A stretch of DNA of 64,000 bases from the NCBI GenBank assembly GCA_964023205.1, contig OZ026848.1, positions 2,780,501 through 2,844,500 of the forward strand, written 5' to 3'. Below the pieces are notes generated by a model. It was not told where the DNA came from, did not search any database, and was given only the letters and a program-made list of their open reading frames with translations. A program made the position numbers and the translations under genes. Numbering within the stretch: the first letter of the stretch is position 1; every line of letters starts with the position of its first letter. The DNA is from Lutraria lutraria (Eukaryota; Mollusca; Bivalvia; Venerida; Mactridae). Of this stretch, positions 33,395-44,118 are shown piece after piece.

Positions 33395-36300
33395 TGTCGT
33401 AGATTATGTACTAGCCTCGATTGATCTATTCGAATGTTTTACATCTTTTGTTGTACACGATCCTAACCCATTGTCTGATCATTGCTTAATTAAATTTACA
33501 CTTGAAAAATGTATTAACCTCTTAAATGACCCAACATATAATTGTACTGTACGTAAAGATAATACAGAAAATTTGCAAATTAAACACAAATATGTATGGT
33601 GTAATGATAAAAGAGATAAATATATTAAATCTATTAGCGATACCAGTTTTAAAAGTAATGTAAATGTCTTAACACATGAAGTTGAGCAATGTTCTAATGG
33701 GGAAGAAATAGAAGCAAATCTAAAATCTTTCTCTTCATTGATGGGTAGTGTAACAGATAGTCTTTTTAAGCGCTCAGTAGTACCTAATACAAATACAGAA
33801 ATAAGGCCGAACCAAAATAAATCTTGGTTTAACGACAATTGTGAAGTAAAAAGGAATAATTTTATGATTACATTGAATCATTTCAGAAAGAACGCGTCGG
33901 ATGAAAATCGAGTTTTATTGGTAAATGCACGTACAGCGTATAAAAAAGCATTGAGACACAGTCGTAAAACATACTTTAATGAAAAAACTAATACTTTAGA
34001 AACATATAGATATAAAAACGCTAAGCTATATTGGAAACTTTTAAGGGAGTCATCACACATCAAAAACCCTGACATACCGCTATCCAGTTTCGAACAGTAC
34101 TTTAAATCAGTAAATAATCCGAATGATCATTTTTTTAACCCCGATGAGGATGTCATTTATTTCAATGAACGCTTTTTAAATGGTGAATTTCGATGCATGT
34201 TCAATGAATTAGACTCCGTTATTACTGAACGCGAAATAACCCGTGCAATAAAAGAACTTAAATCAGGCAAATGTGCTGGACCAGACAATTTTTTAAACGA
34301 GTATTTTAAACATGGAACAACACAGTTAATGCCCTATTTATTCAATCTTTTTAATACTGTTTTTACAAGTGGTTATTTTCCTGAGTCATGGTCAGAGGGT
34401 TTTATTATACCGTTGCATAAAAAGGGAGCATTGAATGATCCAGAAAATTATAGGGGTATTACTTTATTAAGTGTTTTGGGTAAACTTTTTACACATATTT
34501 TAAACAATAGATTAAATTCCTGGGCTGAAAATTATAATGTGTATGTTGAAGCACAAGCCGGTTTCAGAAGTAATATGGGAACAACGGACAACATTTTTGT
34601 ATTGCATGGCTTAATCTCACACATGATTAACAATGGAAAGAAATTGTTCTGCGGATTTATTGATTTTAGTAAAGCGTTTGACTACGTTGAAAGAAATTCT
34701 CTCTGGTATAAGTTAATCAAACTTGGTATACGAGGTAAAATGTTTACGGTCGTTAAAAATATTTATGCTAATATAAAGTCTAGGGTACGTTTTAATAATA
34801 TGTTAAGTGAAGAATTTTCTTGTATGTTAGGTGTACGCCAAGGTGAAAGTTTATCTCCATTTCTATTTTGCATGTTTTTAAATGATCTAGAAGAGTTCTT
34901 GTGTACAAACAAGTATGAAGGTATAAATGTTTTAATGACAAAATTATTCATACTACTATATGCCGACGACATTGTAATTTTCTCTGAGTCTGCTAGTGGA
35001 CTACAAAAAGGTTTTGATTTATTATTAGACTATTGTGAGAGATGGAAGCTGAAAATCAATGTTCAAAAAAGTAAAGTAGTTGTTTTTAGAAAGGCTGGAC
35101 CGCTGCCGCGCGATATTAAATTCTATTTTAACGGGGAGATAATCGAAATTGTTAACTCCTTCACTTACTTGGGCATAGTTTTCACCCAAGGTGGGTCTTT
35201 TAATGTAACTCAATCAACACTGGCAGGTAAAGCTATGAAAGCAGTGTTTAAATTGAACAGTTATCTCATTAACTTCCCATATGTTTCTATAAGTCACAGA
35301 CTAGATCTTTTTGATAAACTGATTTTACCGGTTTTAAACTATTCTTGTGAAGTATAGGGATTTCATAAAGGAAACAATATAGAACGAGTTTATACTCAGT
35401 ATTGTAAAAATATTCTAGGTGTAAAAAGGTGTACTCAGAATGACTTTGTTCTAGGGATACTGGGTAGACAAAATTTAAATAGTTATAGATACGTAAGGAT
35501 AATAAAATACTGGATTAAGATAACATCATGTACTGAAAATAAATATTGTAAAATGATATATAATCTTTTATTTGCTGACACTGTTACACTACCCAACAAA
35601 GTCTCATGGGCAACATTAGTCAGAAATTTACTTTCTAATTTAGGTTTCTATGACGTCTGGTTATCGCAGACAGTTGGTAATAAAGATTTATTTTTACATA
35701 TATTTAAACAAAGATTAAATGATACACACATTCAGAACTGGCATGAACGTTTACAAAATTCTAACAGGGCTTTCTTTTTCCGCTCAATCATTAATACCTT
35801 TGAATATCAATTTTACCTTAAATGTGTTGATAGTATCAAATTTAGGACGGCCATGACACGACTAATCACTTCATCTCACAAATTAAAAATTGAATCGGGC
35901 CGATGGCACAAGCCAAGAAAAGTTCCATTAGAACATAGAATTTGCGTTAATTGTAATAAGATCGAAGACGAGTATCATTTCATTCTTGAATGCACACACT
36001 ATGCTGAGATAAGGAACATCTATATAAAAAAGTATTTCTGGTTTAGACCGAGTATGTTTAAGCTTACCCAACTTTTTGAGAGCAAAAATAAAATCATAAT
36101 ACGTAATTTAAGTATTTACATTTTAAAGCATTTCAAATACACGATTCTTTATTATAACTCTCGCCAACAAATTTGTTAAATTGTAGTTTTATCCTTCACA
36201 TAGATTCATCTATATATATAATTATAAAGTAGAAATGTAAAATTGGTATTTTGTACAATATTGTCTATTACTGCATGTATTGCTAATTATGCACAAATAT

Positions 36301-37030
36301 CGGTTGTCTACCTCATTGCTTAAATTGCATGTATGTCAAATTCCATGTCAAGGCATGTGCATATATACACTGAGAAACTGGTTATGAATTGTCTATGCGT
36401 TACAAGTTGTGTATATATGGTGTTATTAATAATAATCATTGGCCACGGTTCTGCAACATATTCATATGCTACGAAAGTTGTAAATTTATGTAATAGTACA
36501 CATTTGCGGAATGTTTGTGCAGTTTTGGTCCGTCAGGTTATACAATTGTTCACCATTGGGTTTGCCTTGTGTTTCGTTTCGACAAGGTAAACTGTATAAT
36601 GGAAATATCTTTCTTTATGTAAGTAGTTTAAATCTACATTGATGCAAATACTTGTGCATATTTTGTTCGTTTGCTGTTTATTTTTTGTATTGATGCGGGG
36701 GTGTTTGTGTTTGCTTTTGTGATGTGGATGTGTGTTGACGCACCGAGTGGGCTCTAGCTGTCTCATATTATACACCTTCTCCGCCTGATTCTGTCCTGTC
36801 CTTCTTTTCCCTGTTGTCTCTTCTGATTTCTTCTCACATTATTATTATTATTGTTGTACTGTTCATACACGAATCATTATCTAAACTGTCTTGCCAGTCT
36901 ACCTTTCTTATAACAATGTATTATTAAAGCCTATTTTGCCACTTGTCACTGTCATATGAAAATTGTATAATTTGTATATATATGTTCACATGGGCCTATG
37001 GCTTACTGAATTTTGAAATAAACTATATCT
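33395..37030 (+). mobile_element. Nearly intact 5'-truncated LINE nested in the transposon
   Basis: The copy begins inside the endonuclease domain and continues through one RT frame to 36179, then a 3' UTR of about 850 bp ending near AATAAACTATATC at 37014. It lies inside the larger element, so it inserted later. No target duplication was identified by eye. Confidence 0.75.
33398..36179 (+). pseudogene. LINE ORF2 remnant: EN C-terminus, RT, zinc motif; one amber stop
   Basis: One plus-strand frame: the last endonuclease block (DYVLASIDLFECF, LSDH with the catalytic-type SDH), a linker, then RT blocks GKCAGPDNFLNEY, NYRGITLLSVLGKLF, FIDFSKAFDYVER, VRQGESLSPFLFCM, YADD at 34959-34970, KLKINVQKSKVVVF and FTYLGIVF. 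A C-terminal CVNCNKIEDEYHFILEC zinc-type motif follows near 35944. The only interruption after the 5' truncation is TAG at 35355-35357 in SCEV*GFHKG, where related LINEs have Trp (TGG to TAG). It is an APE-type LINE; no RNase H domain seen. Clade not assigned. Confidence 0.82.
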
Positions 37031-37330
37031 TATATATATTAGTTGCAATTTTGCAGTATAGAGCTAAATTAAACATTACATTTTTGTCACAATTCTTCAT
37101 TAAACCAAGGACTTATATACATACATGTATGTATATAAGTCCTTGATTAAACCGATAAATTTAAACATACTAGGTCTATTATAATAAAATTCATTGATAT
37201 AAGATTCACGTATTTGAGAGTATACATAACAAATGGTGATAAAATGATACTCATCCTCTGTATCACGTGTATCACAAATTTGACAATATATCTTTCCATG
37301 TCTAACTAGCATTTGTTTCAAATAGTATAT
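37030..37330 (-). pseudogene. LINE C-terminal fragment (minus strand), split by micro-palindrome
   Basis: Minus strand: YCQICDTRDTEDEYHFITIC, a zinc-type motif like that of the adjacent LINE, then NRPSMFKFIGL. The micro-palindrome element at 37106-37145 interrupts it. If the 40-bp element and one 7-bp repeat are ignored, the frame continues for about 24 more codons to a natural stop near 37030. It belongs to the same clade as the plus-strand LINE but is a different copy. Confidence 0.7.
37099..37152. mobile_element. Micro-palindrome element, copy 2 (40 bp, perfect) with 7-bp TSD
   Basis: Element 37106-37145 is a perfect 40-bp palindrome whose first half begins CAAGGACTTATATAC. Flanking direct repeats are ATTAAAC (37099-37105 and 37146-37152). 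It interrupts a LINE reading frame. Confidence 0.85.
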
Positions 37331-37424
37331 CCAATTAAATCACGCATAGATTGATTATAAACATAACTATATAGTACTCAACAACTTCCTTAAATCTATA
37401 AATAATTACGAATAAACATGCTTT

Positions 37425-37548
37425 AAAAAATGTGGCCGGTTTGACCAAAAAAAAAGTTTAAGTGTGGCCGGTTTGACTTTTTTGTGGCCGGTTTGGTTAG
37501 ATGACGGTTTGAGTTGAGGCCGGTTTGACTTGTACCCATATATATATA
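37425..37548 (-). repeat. Right terminal inverted repeat
   Basis: Inverse of the left end, containing five copies of TGTGGCCGGTTTGAC-type words and terminating GTACCCATATATATATA. It ends about 250 bp upstream of the MTG1 start codon, so the transposon end may overlap that gene's promoter region. Confidence 0.85.
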
Positions 37549-37796
37549 GGCTACTTATATCTAATGATAAGGCCCTTATTATTAGATATAAATATTTTTA
37601 TAGATAAAAGTTGAACTAATTAAGCACGTCAACTGAAACATTGATTTAGTATCATGATGTTGCCATGTTCCCTACAACCGCATATCAGTCCGTAAGAGGC
37701 TCGATATAAACATTAATTCTTCTGTTGCAGTGGTCTCCCTTTACTTGGTTTTATTTTCACTTGCTCAATACCGTTATATTATTTGCTCATCTCACT

Positions 37797-37881
37797 ATGA
37801 CAAGTCGGGTCATTTCAACACCATTTAAGATGCGGGACAAGTTTGTAATTCCAAACAGTACCAAGATTCAGTGGTTCCCTG
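37797..37881 (+). CDS. MTG1: MTG1 exon 1 (coding part)
   Basis: ATG at 37797 encodes 28 residues plus the first base of Gly29, ending ..KIQWFPG. The exon ends at a consensus donor (CCCTG|GTATGT). WFPGHM..G is the N-terminal hallmark of the YlqF/RbgA/MTG1 family and is split across the intron (phase 1). The short N-terminus MTSRVISTPFKMRDKF could act as a mitochondrial presequence: it has Arg/Lys and hydroxylated residues and no acidic residue before Asp14. The next ATG is codon 12. Confidence 0.85.
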
Positions 37882-38188
37882 GTATGTTCTAGTAACACGT
37901 TTTTTTTTTATATTTTGTTCGTACTCAAATTATTTCGTACCTCGATTGCTCGAGATGATGTTATCGAATTTTGTCAGTATCTCGAGGTAATCGATCATTT
38001 TATTAATTTACGGTTACAGATTTCTAAATTTAGATTTATGATGACTTATAATATGACTAAATGATGGCAAAATTATTTATTAATAATGTCAATGACTGAA
38101 TGAGGTCTCAGATACTTATAAATCTTCATTAATTATCTATAAATCTTCATTAATTATCTTGTTGAAATTAATATGAGATTGCAAAGAC

Positions 38189-39140
38189 CTGGGGCCGTAT
38201 TTATAAAGCTTCTTAACTTAAGATTTTCTTAAATTTTTACTTAAATACACAAAATCTGTTCATTTTGCTCTTAAATTTGAGAAATATCTTTAAGCCTTAT
38301 TTATAAATGATCTTAACTCTATTTTTAACTTAAATATCTACTTATTTTAAGATAGCTTAAAAGGTATCTTAAATGTTTTAAGAAACTTCTTAAAGCATGC
38401 ACATTTTGTTAACCGAATCACCAACAGCTAGGACAAAAACAAAATACTATTAGCTAAAGCAAGGACTTATATATGTATGTATATAAGTCCTTGGCTAAAG
38501 TTACAGAAGGAACTCTAAGATTCTAAATTGCACTTTATTGATAAGTCCTTCTATTTGTTAATTTCAAATTTCATCACCATATTTTGACTTTTCTGTTTCC
38601 AAAGCAACAACAATTTTGACCAATGAGTGAAAAAATAGATATTTTCTAGGTAAATAAGAATTCAGGGTACATGCTCCTGGATCTCCCTAGAGTGCCCCGG
38701 CTGAAATTTGTTTCTGGCTACCCCACTGTGTATACATGTATATACGACTCATTGGTGTAATTATGACACTGTCATTATCAACAACATCATAACTCAGTAA
38801 TATGATAGAACATTTGTGAACTTTAACACGTATTTTGCATGATATAAAAGGAGATATAAAATGCTGAATTGATTATTGATTCATTTATCTTATACTTTCA
38901 TAGATGTGCGGGCGAGAGCGTGATAGAAATCATTTTGGTTCTATTTTTAGGAAGGAAAACTCCGGAATTTCGTAGCATCGTCATCTTAAAATATCTTCTA
39001 GATTAAGAATTTTCTTAACTAAAATATTTCATAAATATCACTTATCTTAAGATAAAATTATTTCTTAGCTTAGCTAATTTTGACCGAGTTTAAGAAAATA
39101 AGAAGATAATAATTAAGATGCTTTAAAGATACGGGCCCTG
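38189..39140. mobile_element. 952-bp MITE with CTGGGGCCGTAT / CAGGGCCCGTAT ends
   Basis: The left end CTGGGGCCGTATTTATAAAGC and the right end inverted, CAGGGCCCGTATCTTTAAAGC, match over about 21 positions with few mismatches. CTTAA/TTAAG words are dense on both sides, giving long imperfect complementarity. The CAGGG terminus suggests a hAT-type MITE, but flanks (AAAGAC on the left, TATAATAT on the right) show no duplication. The third micro-palindrome element is nested in it. Confidence 0.65.
38453..38500. mobile_element. Micro-palindrome element, copy 3 (34 bp) with 7-bp TSD
   Basis: Element 38460-38493 has 14-bp perfect arms (CAAGGACTTATATA / TATATAAGTCCTTG) round TGTATG. Flanks are perfect direct repeats GCTAAAG (38453-38459 and 38494-38500). 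Nested in a MITE in the MTG1 intron. Confidence 0.85.
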
Positions 39141-39201
39141 TATAATATAGAATCTAAGATCTTTGGAATTATTGAAACAGGTCCTTAAATAAGTTATTTT
39201 T

Positions 39202-40355
39202 AGCTCACATGTCACAAAGTGACAAAGTGAGCTATTAGGATCACTCTCCGTCCGGCGTCCGGCGTCGTGCGTCGTCAAATTTTGTTGTGACCACACTAGG
39301 GGCCACATTTTTGGCTCAATTTTAGCAAAACTGGGTCAGAGCGTTAATATCAACAAAATCTCGGACGAGTTCGATATTGGGCCATTTGGGGTCAAAAACT
39401 AGGTCACCAGGGCCAAATAAGGGAAAACCTTGTGAACACTTTAGAAATCACTGTTTTGAATTTATCTTCATGAAACTTTGTCAGAATGTTTATTTCAATA
39501 ATATGTAGGTCAAGTTTGAAAATGGGTAATTTCTGTAGTAAAATTAGGTCACTAGGGCAAATTGCTGGAAAACCTTGTGAACACTCTAGAAGTCACTGTT
39601 TTGATTGGATGATCATGAAACCTTGTCAGAATGTTTGTCTTCATAATATCTTGGATGAGTTCGAACATGGGTCTTCTTGGGTCAAAAACTAGGTCGCTAG
39701 GTCAAATCTTGTGAAAAACCATGTTAACACTGTAGATTTCACAGTTATTATTGGATCTTCACCAAACTTTGTCAAATCGTTTGTTTTAATGATATAACAG
39801 TCAAGTATAAATATGGGTCATCTGGGGTCAATAACTAGGTCACCAGGTCAAATCTTAGGAAAACTTTGTTAACACTGTAGATGTCACAGTTTTAATTGGA
39901 TCTTCACCAAACCTTGTCAAAATGTTTGCCTCAATGATATGTGGGTCAAGGATGAACATGGGTCAGCCGGGTTCGAAAACTGGGTCACCAGGTCAAATCT
40001 TAGGTAAAAGTCCTGTAAAAGCTCTAAATGTCACGCTTTTAATTGGATCTTGGTCAAACCTTGTCAAATTGTTTGTCTTAATGATATTAAGGACAAGTTC
40101 AAATATGGGTCACCTAGGGTCAAAAACCAGGTCACAAGGTCAAATCTTAGGAAAACCTTAATAACACTGTAGATGTCAAATTTTGATCGTATCTTCACCA
40201 AACCTAGTCAGACTGTTTGTCTTAATGATATGTAAGACAAATTCGAACATAGGTCGTCTGGGGTCAAAAACTAGGTCACCGGTTCAAAACAATGTTTTGA
40301 TGAGTGAACAGTGATTGTCATGTGAGCGATATAGGGCCATCTTGGCCCTCTTGTT
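39202..40355. repeat. Arrayed element: seven ~146-bp repeats with inverted ends
   Basis: The phrase GGTCAAAAACTAGGTCACCA (with variants) recurs near 39391, 39536, 39680, 39827, 39973, 40118 and 40264, spacing 145-147 bp. Each unit also has ACCTTGTGAACACT-like and ATGAAACTTTGTCAGAATGT-like phrases. The left end AGCTCACATGTCAC is inverted at the right as GTCATGTGAGC. The right border ends GGCCCTCTTGTTTA. A widespread bivalve repeat type; mechanism of movement unknown. Confidence 0.8.
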
Positions 40356-40863
40356 TATAATACTACATACATGTATGTAGCCCTACTAATTCGGCTTTTC
40401 GGTTGGCCGATTTTTGTGAACAAGTCGGAAAAGCGATCCTCTCAGACTGTGCGGGACAGGGCCAAGTTGAAAAAGTTTCTCGTCGTCACAAACAGTCTTA
40501 TTTATTGGTTGGACTAACCTGTAATATATGTTGGTTAAGAATTGTGATGCGGACATTAATTTGGTATTTAATATATGAACTTACTGTCTCCACCTTGTAT
40601 CTTTGGTAAAAGTTGAAGCAGTAATAACTAGTTATATAGTTCTTAGTTTTGTGAAGGCTTACCATTTGATCATAGAGCATTTGGTCTACCGAACCCAGGG
40701 TTCATGAGATCAAAAGTGCTTTACATTCTCTTTGATGATTTAATTATAGGCTTTGTGTGACTGACTGCGACCATTAAATTTTGTCATCCACAACTTAATA
40801 AAGTAATTTATCGATAGGTTTTATACTTATTAATTACATTTACTATTAAGTTCCTTTTTTCAG

Positions 40864-41750
40864 GTCATATGAAGAAAGGTGTTGATCAGATCCAGTCTGC
40901 ATTGCATGACATTGATGCCGTGATAGAAGTGCATGATGCCAGGATACCATTTTCTGGGAGAAATTCACAACTGCGTGAGGTTGTCCATATTCGACCACAT
41001 ATGATGCTCTTAAATAAATCTGATCTTGCTGATTTATCAAGGAAAGGTGATATTTTGAAGAAGTTGAAAGAAGTGGAAGGTGTGAATAATGTTCATTTTT
41101 CTAATTGTTCTTCCAGAGGCATATTGAAAGACATAAGAAATAATGTTATTCCAGTATTGATGAAAGAAATTCAGGGAAAGCCACGTTTCAGAACTGACAT
41201 TATGAATATGTACAATATTCTAGTCCTAGGGATTCCTAATGTTGGAAAATCTACTTTATTAAATAGATTGCTACAGGCTTACACTACAAGAAAGAAAGTG
41301 GCGGTTGTTGGCGCTATGCCAGGCATTACCAGATCTGTGATGAATAAAGTGAAAGTAAACTTTGACCCAGAAATGTATGTTGTGGACACACCTGGTATTC
41401 TTAACCCTAAAATTGGAAGTGTGGATGTTGGTATGAGACTAGCATTGTGTGATTGTATACCTAACCACCTTATTGGGAAAGAAACAATTGTGGATTATTT
41501 ACTCTTCTGGTTAAATAAACATGAGAGGTTTTCCTATGTACAACTGTATGATTTACCCGGTCCAACTGATGATGTAAATGTTCTATTATCAGAGGTTGCA
41601 AAGAAAAACAAATATGTGACTCCGGTAAAAGACCCTTATGGAGAAAAGAAGTTTAGACTTAATTTTGATAAAGCTTGTTCTCATATTATCAAAGACTTCC
41701 AGCTTGGAACATTTGGAAGGGTTTTATTAGATGATGACAATTTAAACTGA
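40864..41750 (+). CDS. MTG1: MTG1 exon 2: mitochondrial ribosome-associated GTPase 1
   Basis: Completes a 323-residue protein, close to the usual length for MTG1. The acceptor TTTTTTCAG|GT joins Gly29 to HMKKGVDQIQ. It is a circularly permuted GTPase: the DAR block (residues 53-55) and G4 NKSD (79-82) precede the G1 P-loop GIPNVGKST (151-159), PGIT (181-184) and G3 DTPG (203-206). Bacterial RbgA and human MTG1 act in assembly of the large ribosomal subunit, MTG1 on the matrix side of the mitochondrial inner membrane. All motifs are intact and the frame is open to TGA at 41750, so the gene looks functional. Confidence 0.92.
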
Positions 41751-41936
41751 TACATATTGAATTTGTCGAAAGTGGAAATAGCTAATATAAGTCACTGTGT
41801 TAAGTCAAATCAAATAGATTGTGTTGTTCAGGTAACCACTCAGAAGATATGGAAAGTTTTTTTTAAAAATGATCATAATTTGAACTGATTTAAATCAGAT
41901 TTTGTCAAAAGAGCGGAAATTGCTACAACTGCTTGG

Positions 41937-42005
41937 TTGGATCGTTGGTCTAGAAGTAACGTTATGGACTCCCTAATTGAAAGGTTGTGAGTTTTAAGCT
42001 CAGTT
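41937..42005 (+). repeat. tRNA-like fragment
   Basis: GGTCTAGAAGTAACGTTATGG resembles a tRNA A box and D arm, and AGGTTGTGAGTTTTAAGCTC resembles a degenerated T arm with B box. No acceptor pairing. Probably an old SINE or tRNA pseudogene. Confidence 0.4.
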
Positions 42006-42632
42006 TCACTTTATGTTATTTAAGGAATGCTTTTTCAGTGCCTTCAATCCCAACAACCAAGTTCAGTTCTGTGTTTAGAAAATCACAGGAAAACTGTCGA
42101 GGCTTGTATTGGTTCTTTACACCAGGCATGATAAAGAAACAGAAACAAATGAAATAAAAATAGGGATACAAATGCCGTTCTCCTGTATCTTCTCTCCCTC
42201 CATCTGGGACGGCCCTGAAATGACTATAGCTGTTGAATGGGCCGTTAAACAACAGATAAAAGTTATATCTGCTTAACTGCTGTTTTAGGCCAAACCAAAC
42301 ATAATGTTTTGTTAAGATTACCTTACACATGACTTTTTTCATGTCAAATTTATATTGTAAACCTGACGGTGATTTGCGTGGACTCTAACTTTGTTAACTT
42401 TACTCTTAAGGTATTGGAAGTGGATGTCTGGTCATATCAAGTTTCACCAATTTATGGATTTAAAAATTAAACCATGATTATAAACTGAAATATACCCACT
42501 TATTAAGTCCATTGCAAGTGATTTGAAACAAAAATTACATTTGGGTGGTCTTGATCGCACATAATTTACAATTTTTTTAACAAAGATAACTACTCTGTAT
42601 ATAGGGATATACTGCGACACATAGCCTTAAAG

Positions 42633-42718
42633 TAACTATTTATAAATGTATAAGGCAGGGAACCATGCCTAAAAATAACTATTTATAAATGTATAATGCA
42701 GGGAACCATGCCTAAGAT
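42633..42718. repeat. 43-bp tandem duplication
   Basis: TAACTATTTATAAATGTATA followed by AGGCAGGGAACCATGCCTAA at 42633 recurs at 42676 with one or two changes. The segment contains AGGCAGGGAACCATGCCT, itself a small hairpin (AGGCA / TGCCT). Confidence 0.8.
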
Positions 42719-44062
42719 TTTTTATAACATTCTCTGTTCATTAGATACTTGACTTTTAGGAAATTCTATACTCTGAACCTTGCTGTTTAATATGTAATAT
42801 GCCATAAATAACAAATGAAAACATGTATCAAAATTCCTTGAAATCTGTCATCAAATAAGGCAGCAATCTTAATTTGAAAATGATACCTACTGTGTTTTTT
42901 GTAATTGAGCAATTAATAATAAAAGTGTCAGATCATTGTCGTCTCATGGAATCAACAAATTTAGATTAATTGATTCATCCCAATCAATTTTGATAGCCAA
43001 TCAAAGTCGCAAATATTTGCAATTCAATTATTTAATAAAACCACATCCAGGTTTGATATCTAGTAAGAGATTTAATAATAAATTATTGCCATTAACAAAT
43101 TAATGCACAACACGTTAGAGATGGTTAACGCTGATAAAGTATTGTTTGTTGCTTGGTATTAAAGTACGATATTTAATCTTTGTAAATAACTGAAAATATT
43201 ATTTTATGTTTTTTTAGTGTATTAAATCAGGTCCAATGTCGTAAGGTATCCATATTCATTTTTAATGATGTCGTTTTGTTTGTGATAAAGATTATTACTA
43301 AATGCTTATAATATATTTATGTTTATGCTGATATTTTTTTATACATTTGTACAGTTGCTTTGATGTTTCTTTGTCAGCTAAGATAGTCTTAAAATCTTAT
43401 TTGATTAAACTTATTTAATTTGACTTTTGTTTCCTATCTGATGCTGACCTAAATGTTTTGGCATTGTTGACTTTTACACTGACTAAAGTCTAAGGGGCCT
43501 TGGGTCTCAGGTTATTGATTTCAGGTTTTTTTCACCTTCTGTAATAGAGACCAATTAAAGGTCACTTCCAGATTTAAAAATTTCATTTAAGTATTGCAGT
43601 TTTCCCAAAATCTTAACTTAAACCAGCTATTTTATTTGCCAAAATCAGCAATTTCAGCAATAATTCTTTCCGAAGTCAACAGAGAGAGAGAATTAAGAGA
43701 GAAAAAACTCTGGTTTAAGTAATACATTTCAGGGGTCCCTATGTCATTCTGTGTTAGGGTTTACTGTTTATTACAAGTGTCTAAATTAGCAAGAATTATG
43801 TATTTTATCATGCGTTCTATTAATCCCTGGAACAACATACTCAGTTTTGCTTGGCCTATCAATACCACATACTGTTCACTATCAAATAAACAAACAATTA
43901 ACTGGAATACATTTGTACTTAAAACAATGATGTTCCTTATTGTAGAAATAACTTCAAATAAGTATTAATGTACCTGTTATTTTTTTGTGTGAACAGTTTC
44001 TTAGCTACACATTGGCGTTATTGTTCACAAAATGTTCTGTTAGATAAGAATGTTGAGTATGT

Positions 44063-44118
44063 ACTTTTCAAGTGGGCTGCCATTCTCTGTACTTTCAAGT
44101 GGGCTGCCATTTTCTGTG
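44063..44118. repeat. 28-bp tandem duplication
   Basis: ACTTTTCAAGTGGGCTGCCA followed by TTCTCTGT is repeated immediately with minor changes. Non-coding context. Confidence 0.75.

Larger units (their letters stand above)
26582..37548 (+). mobile_element. ~11-kb MULE-like DNA transposon with Ulp1 and PHD domains
   Basis: The left terminal region (26582-26745) and the right one (37425-37548) are inverted copies. Both begin TATATATATATGG.TAC and then carry CAAACCGGCC-containing repeats, with the first ~85 bp about 90% identical. Between them lie plus-strand frames for a DDE transposase with SWIM finger, a Ulp1/C48 protease and a PHD finger (26946-30576), a 193-bp array, a CR1 fragment, a nearly intact LINE and a minus-strand LINE fragment. 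Without the nested LINEs the element is about 6 kb. Target duplication is obscured because the termini lie in TA-rich sequence. MULE superfamily is inferred from transposase motifs; a KDZ-type relative is the main alternative. Confidence 0.8.
37882..40863 (+). other. MTG1 intron, largely mobile DNA
   Basis: A 2982-bp intron with consensus GT (37882) and AG (40862-40863) and a pyrimidine-rich tract before the acceptor. About 70% is accounted for by a 952-bp CAGGGC-ended MITE (38189-39140) and a 1.15-kb element of 146-bp repeats (39202-40355). The rest is unassigned. Confidence 0.8.

Noticed and set aside
26582..37548. LTR retrotransposon or virus-like element
   Set aside because: Ends are inverted, not direct, repeats, and there is no integrase, protease-RT or primer-binding site; the coding is DDE transposase type.
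39202..40355. CRISPR-like array
   Set aside because: Units are 146 bp, diverged throughout, without short conserved repeats and unique spacers, and the DNA is eukaryotic.
40640..40710. tRNA-like sequence in the MTG1 intron
   Set aside because: Only weak A-box-like (ATCATAGAGCATTTGG) and B-box-like (GGGTTCATGAGATC) phrases; no arm pairing.
40869..41750. MTG1 as a processed retrocopy starting at codon MKKG
   Set aside because: Exon 1 with a consensus donor and the split FPGHM motif is present upstream in the right phase, so this is the spliced gene.
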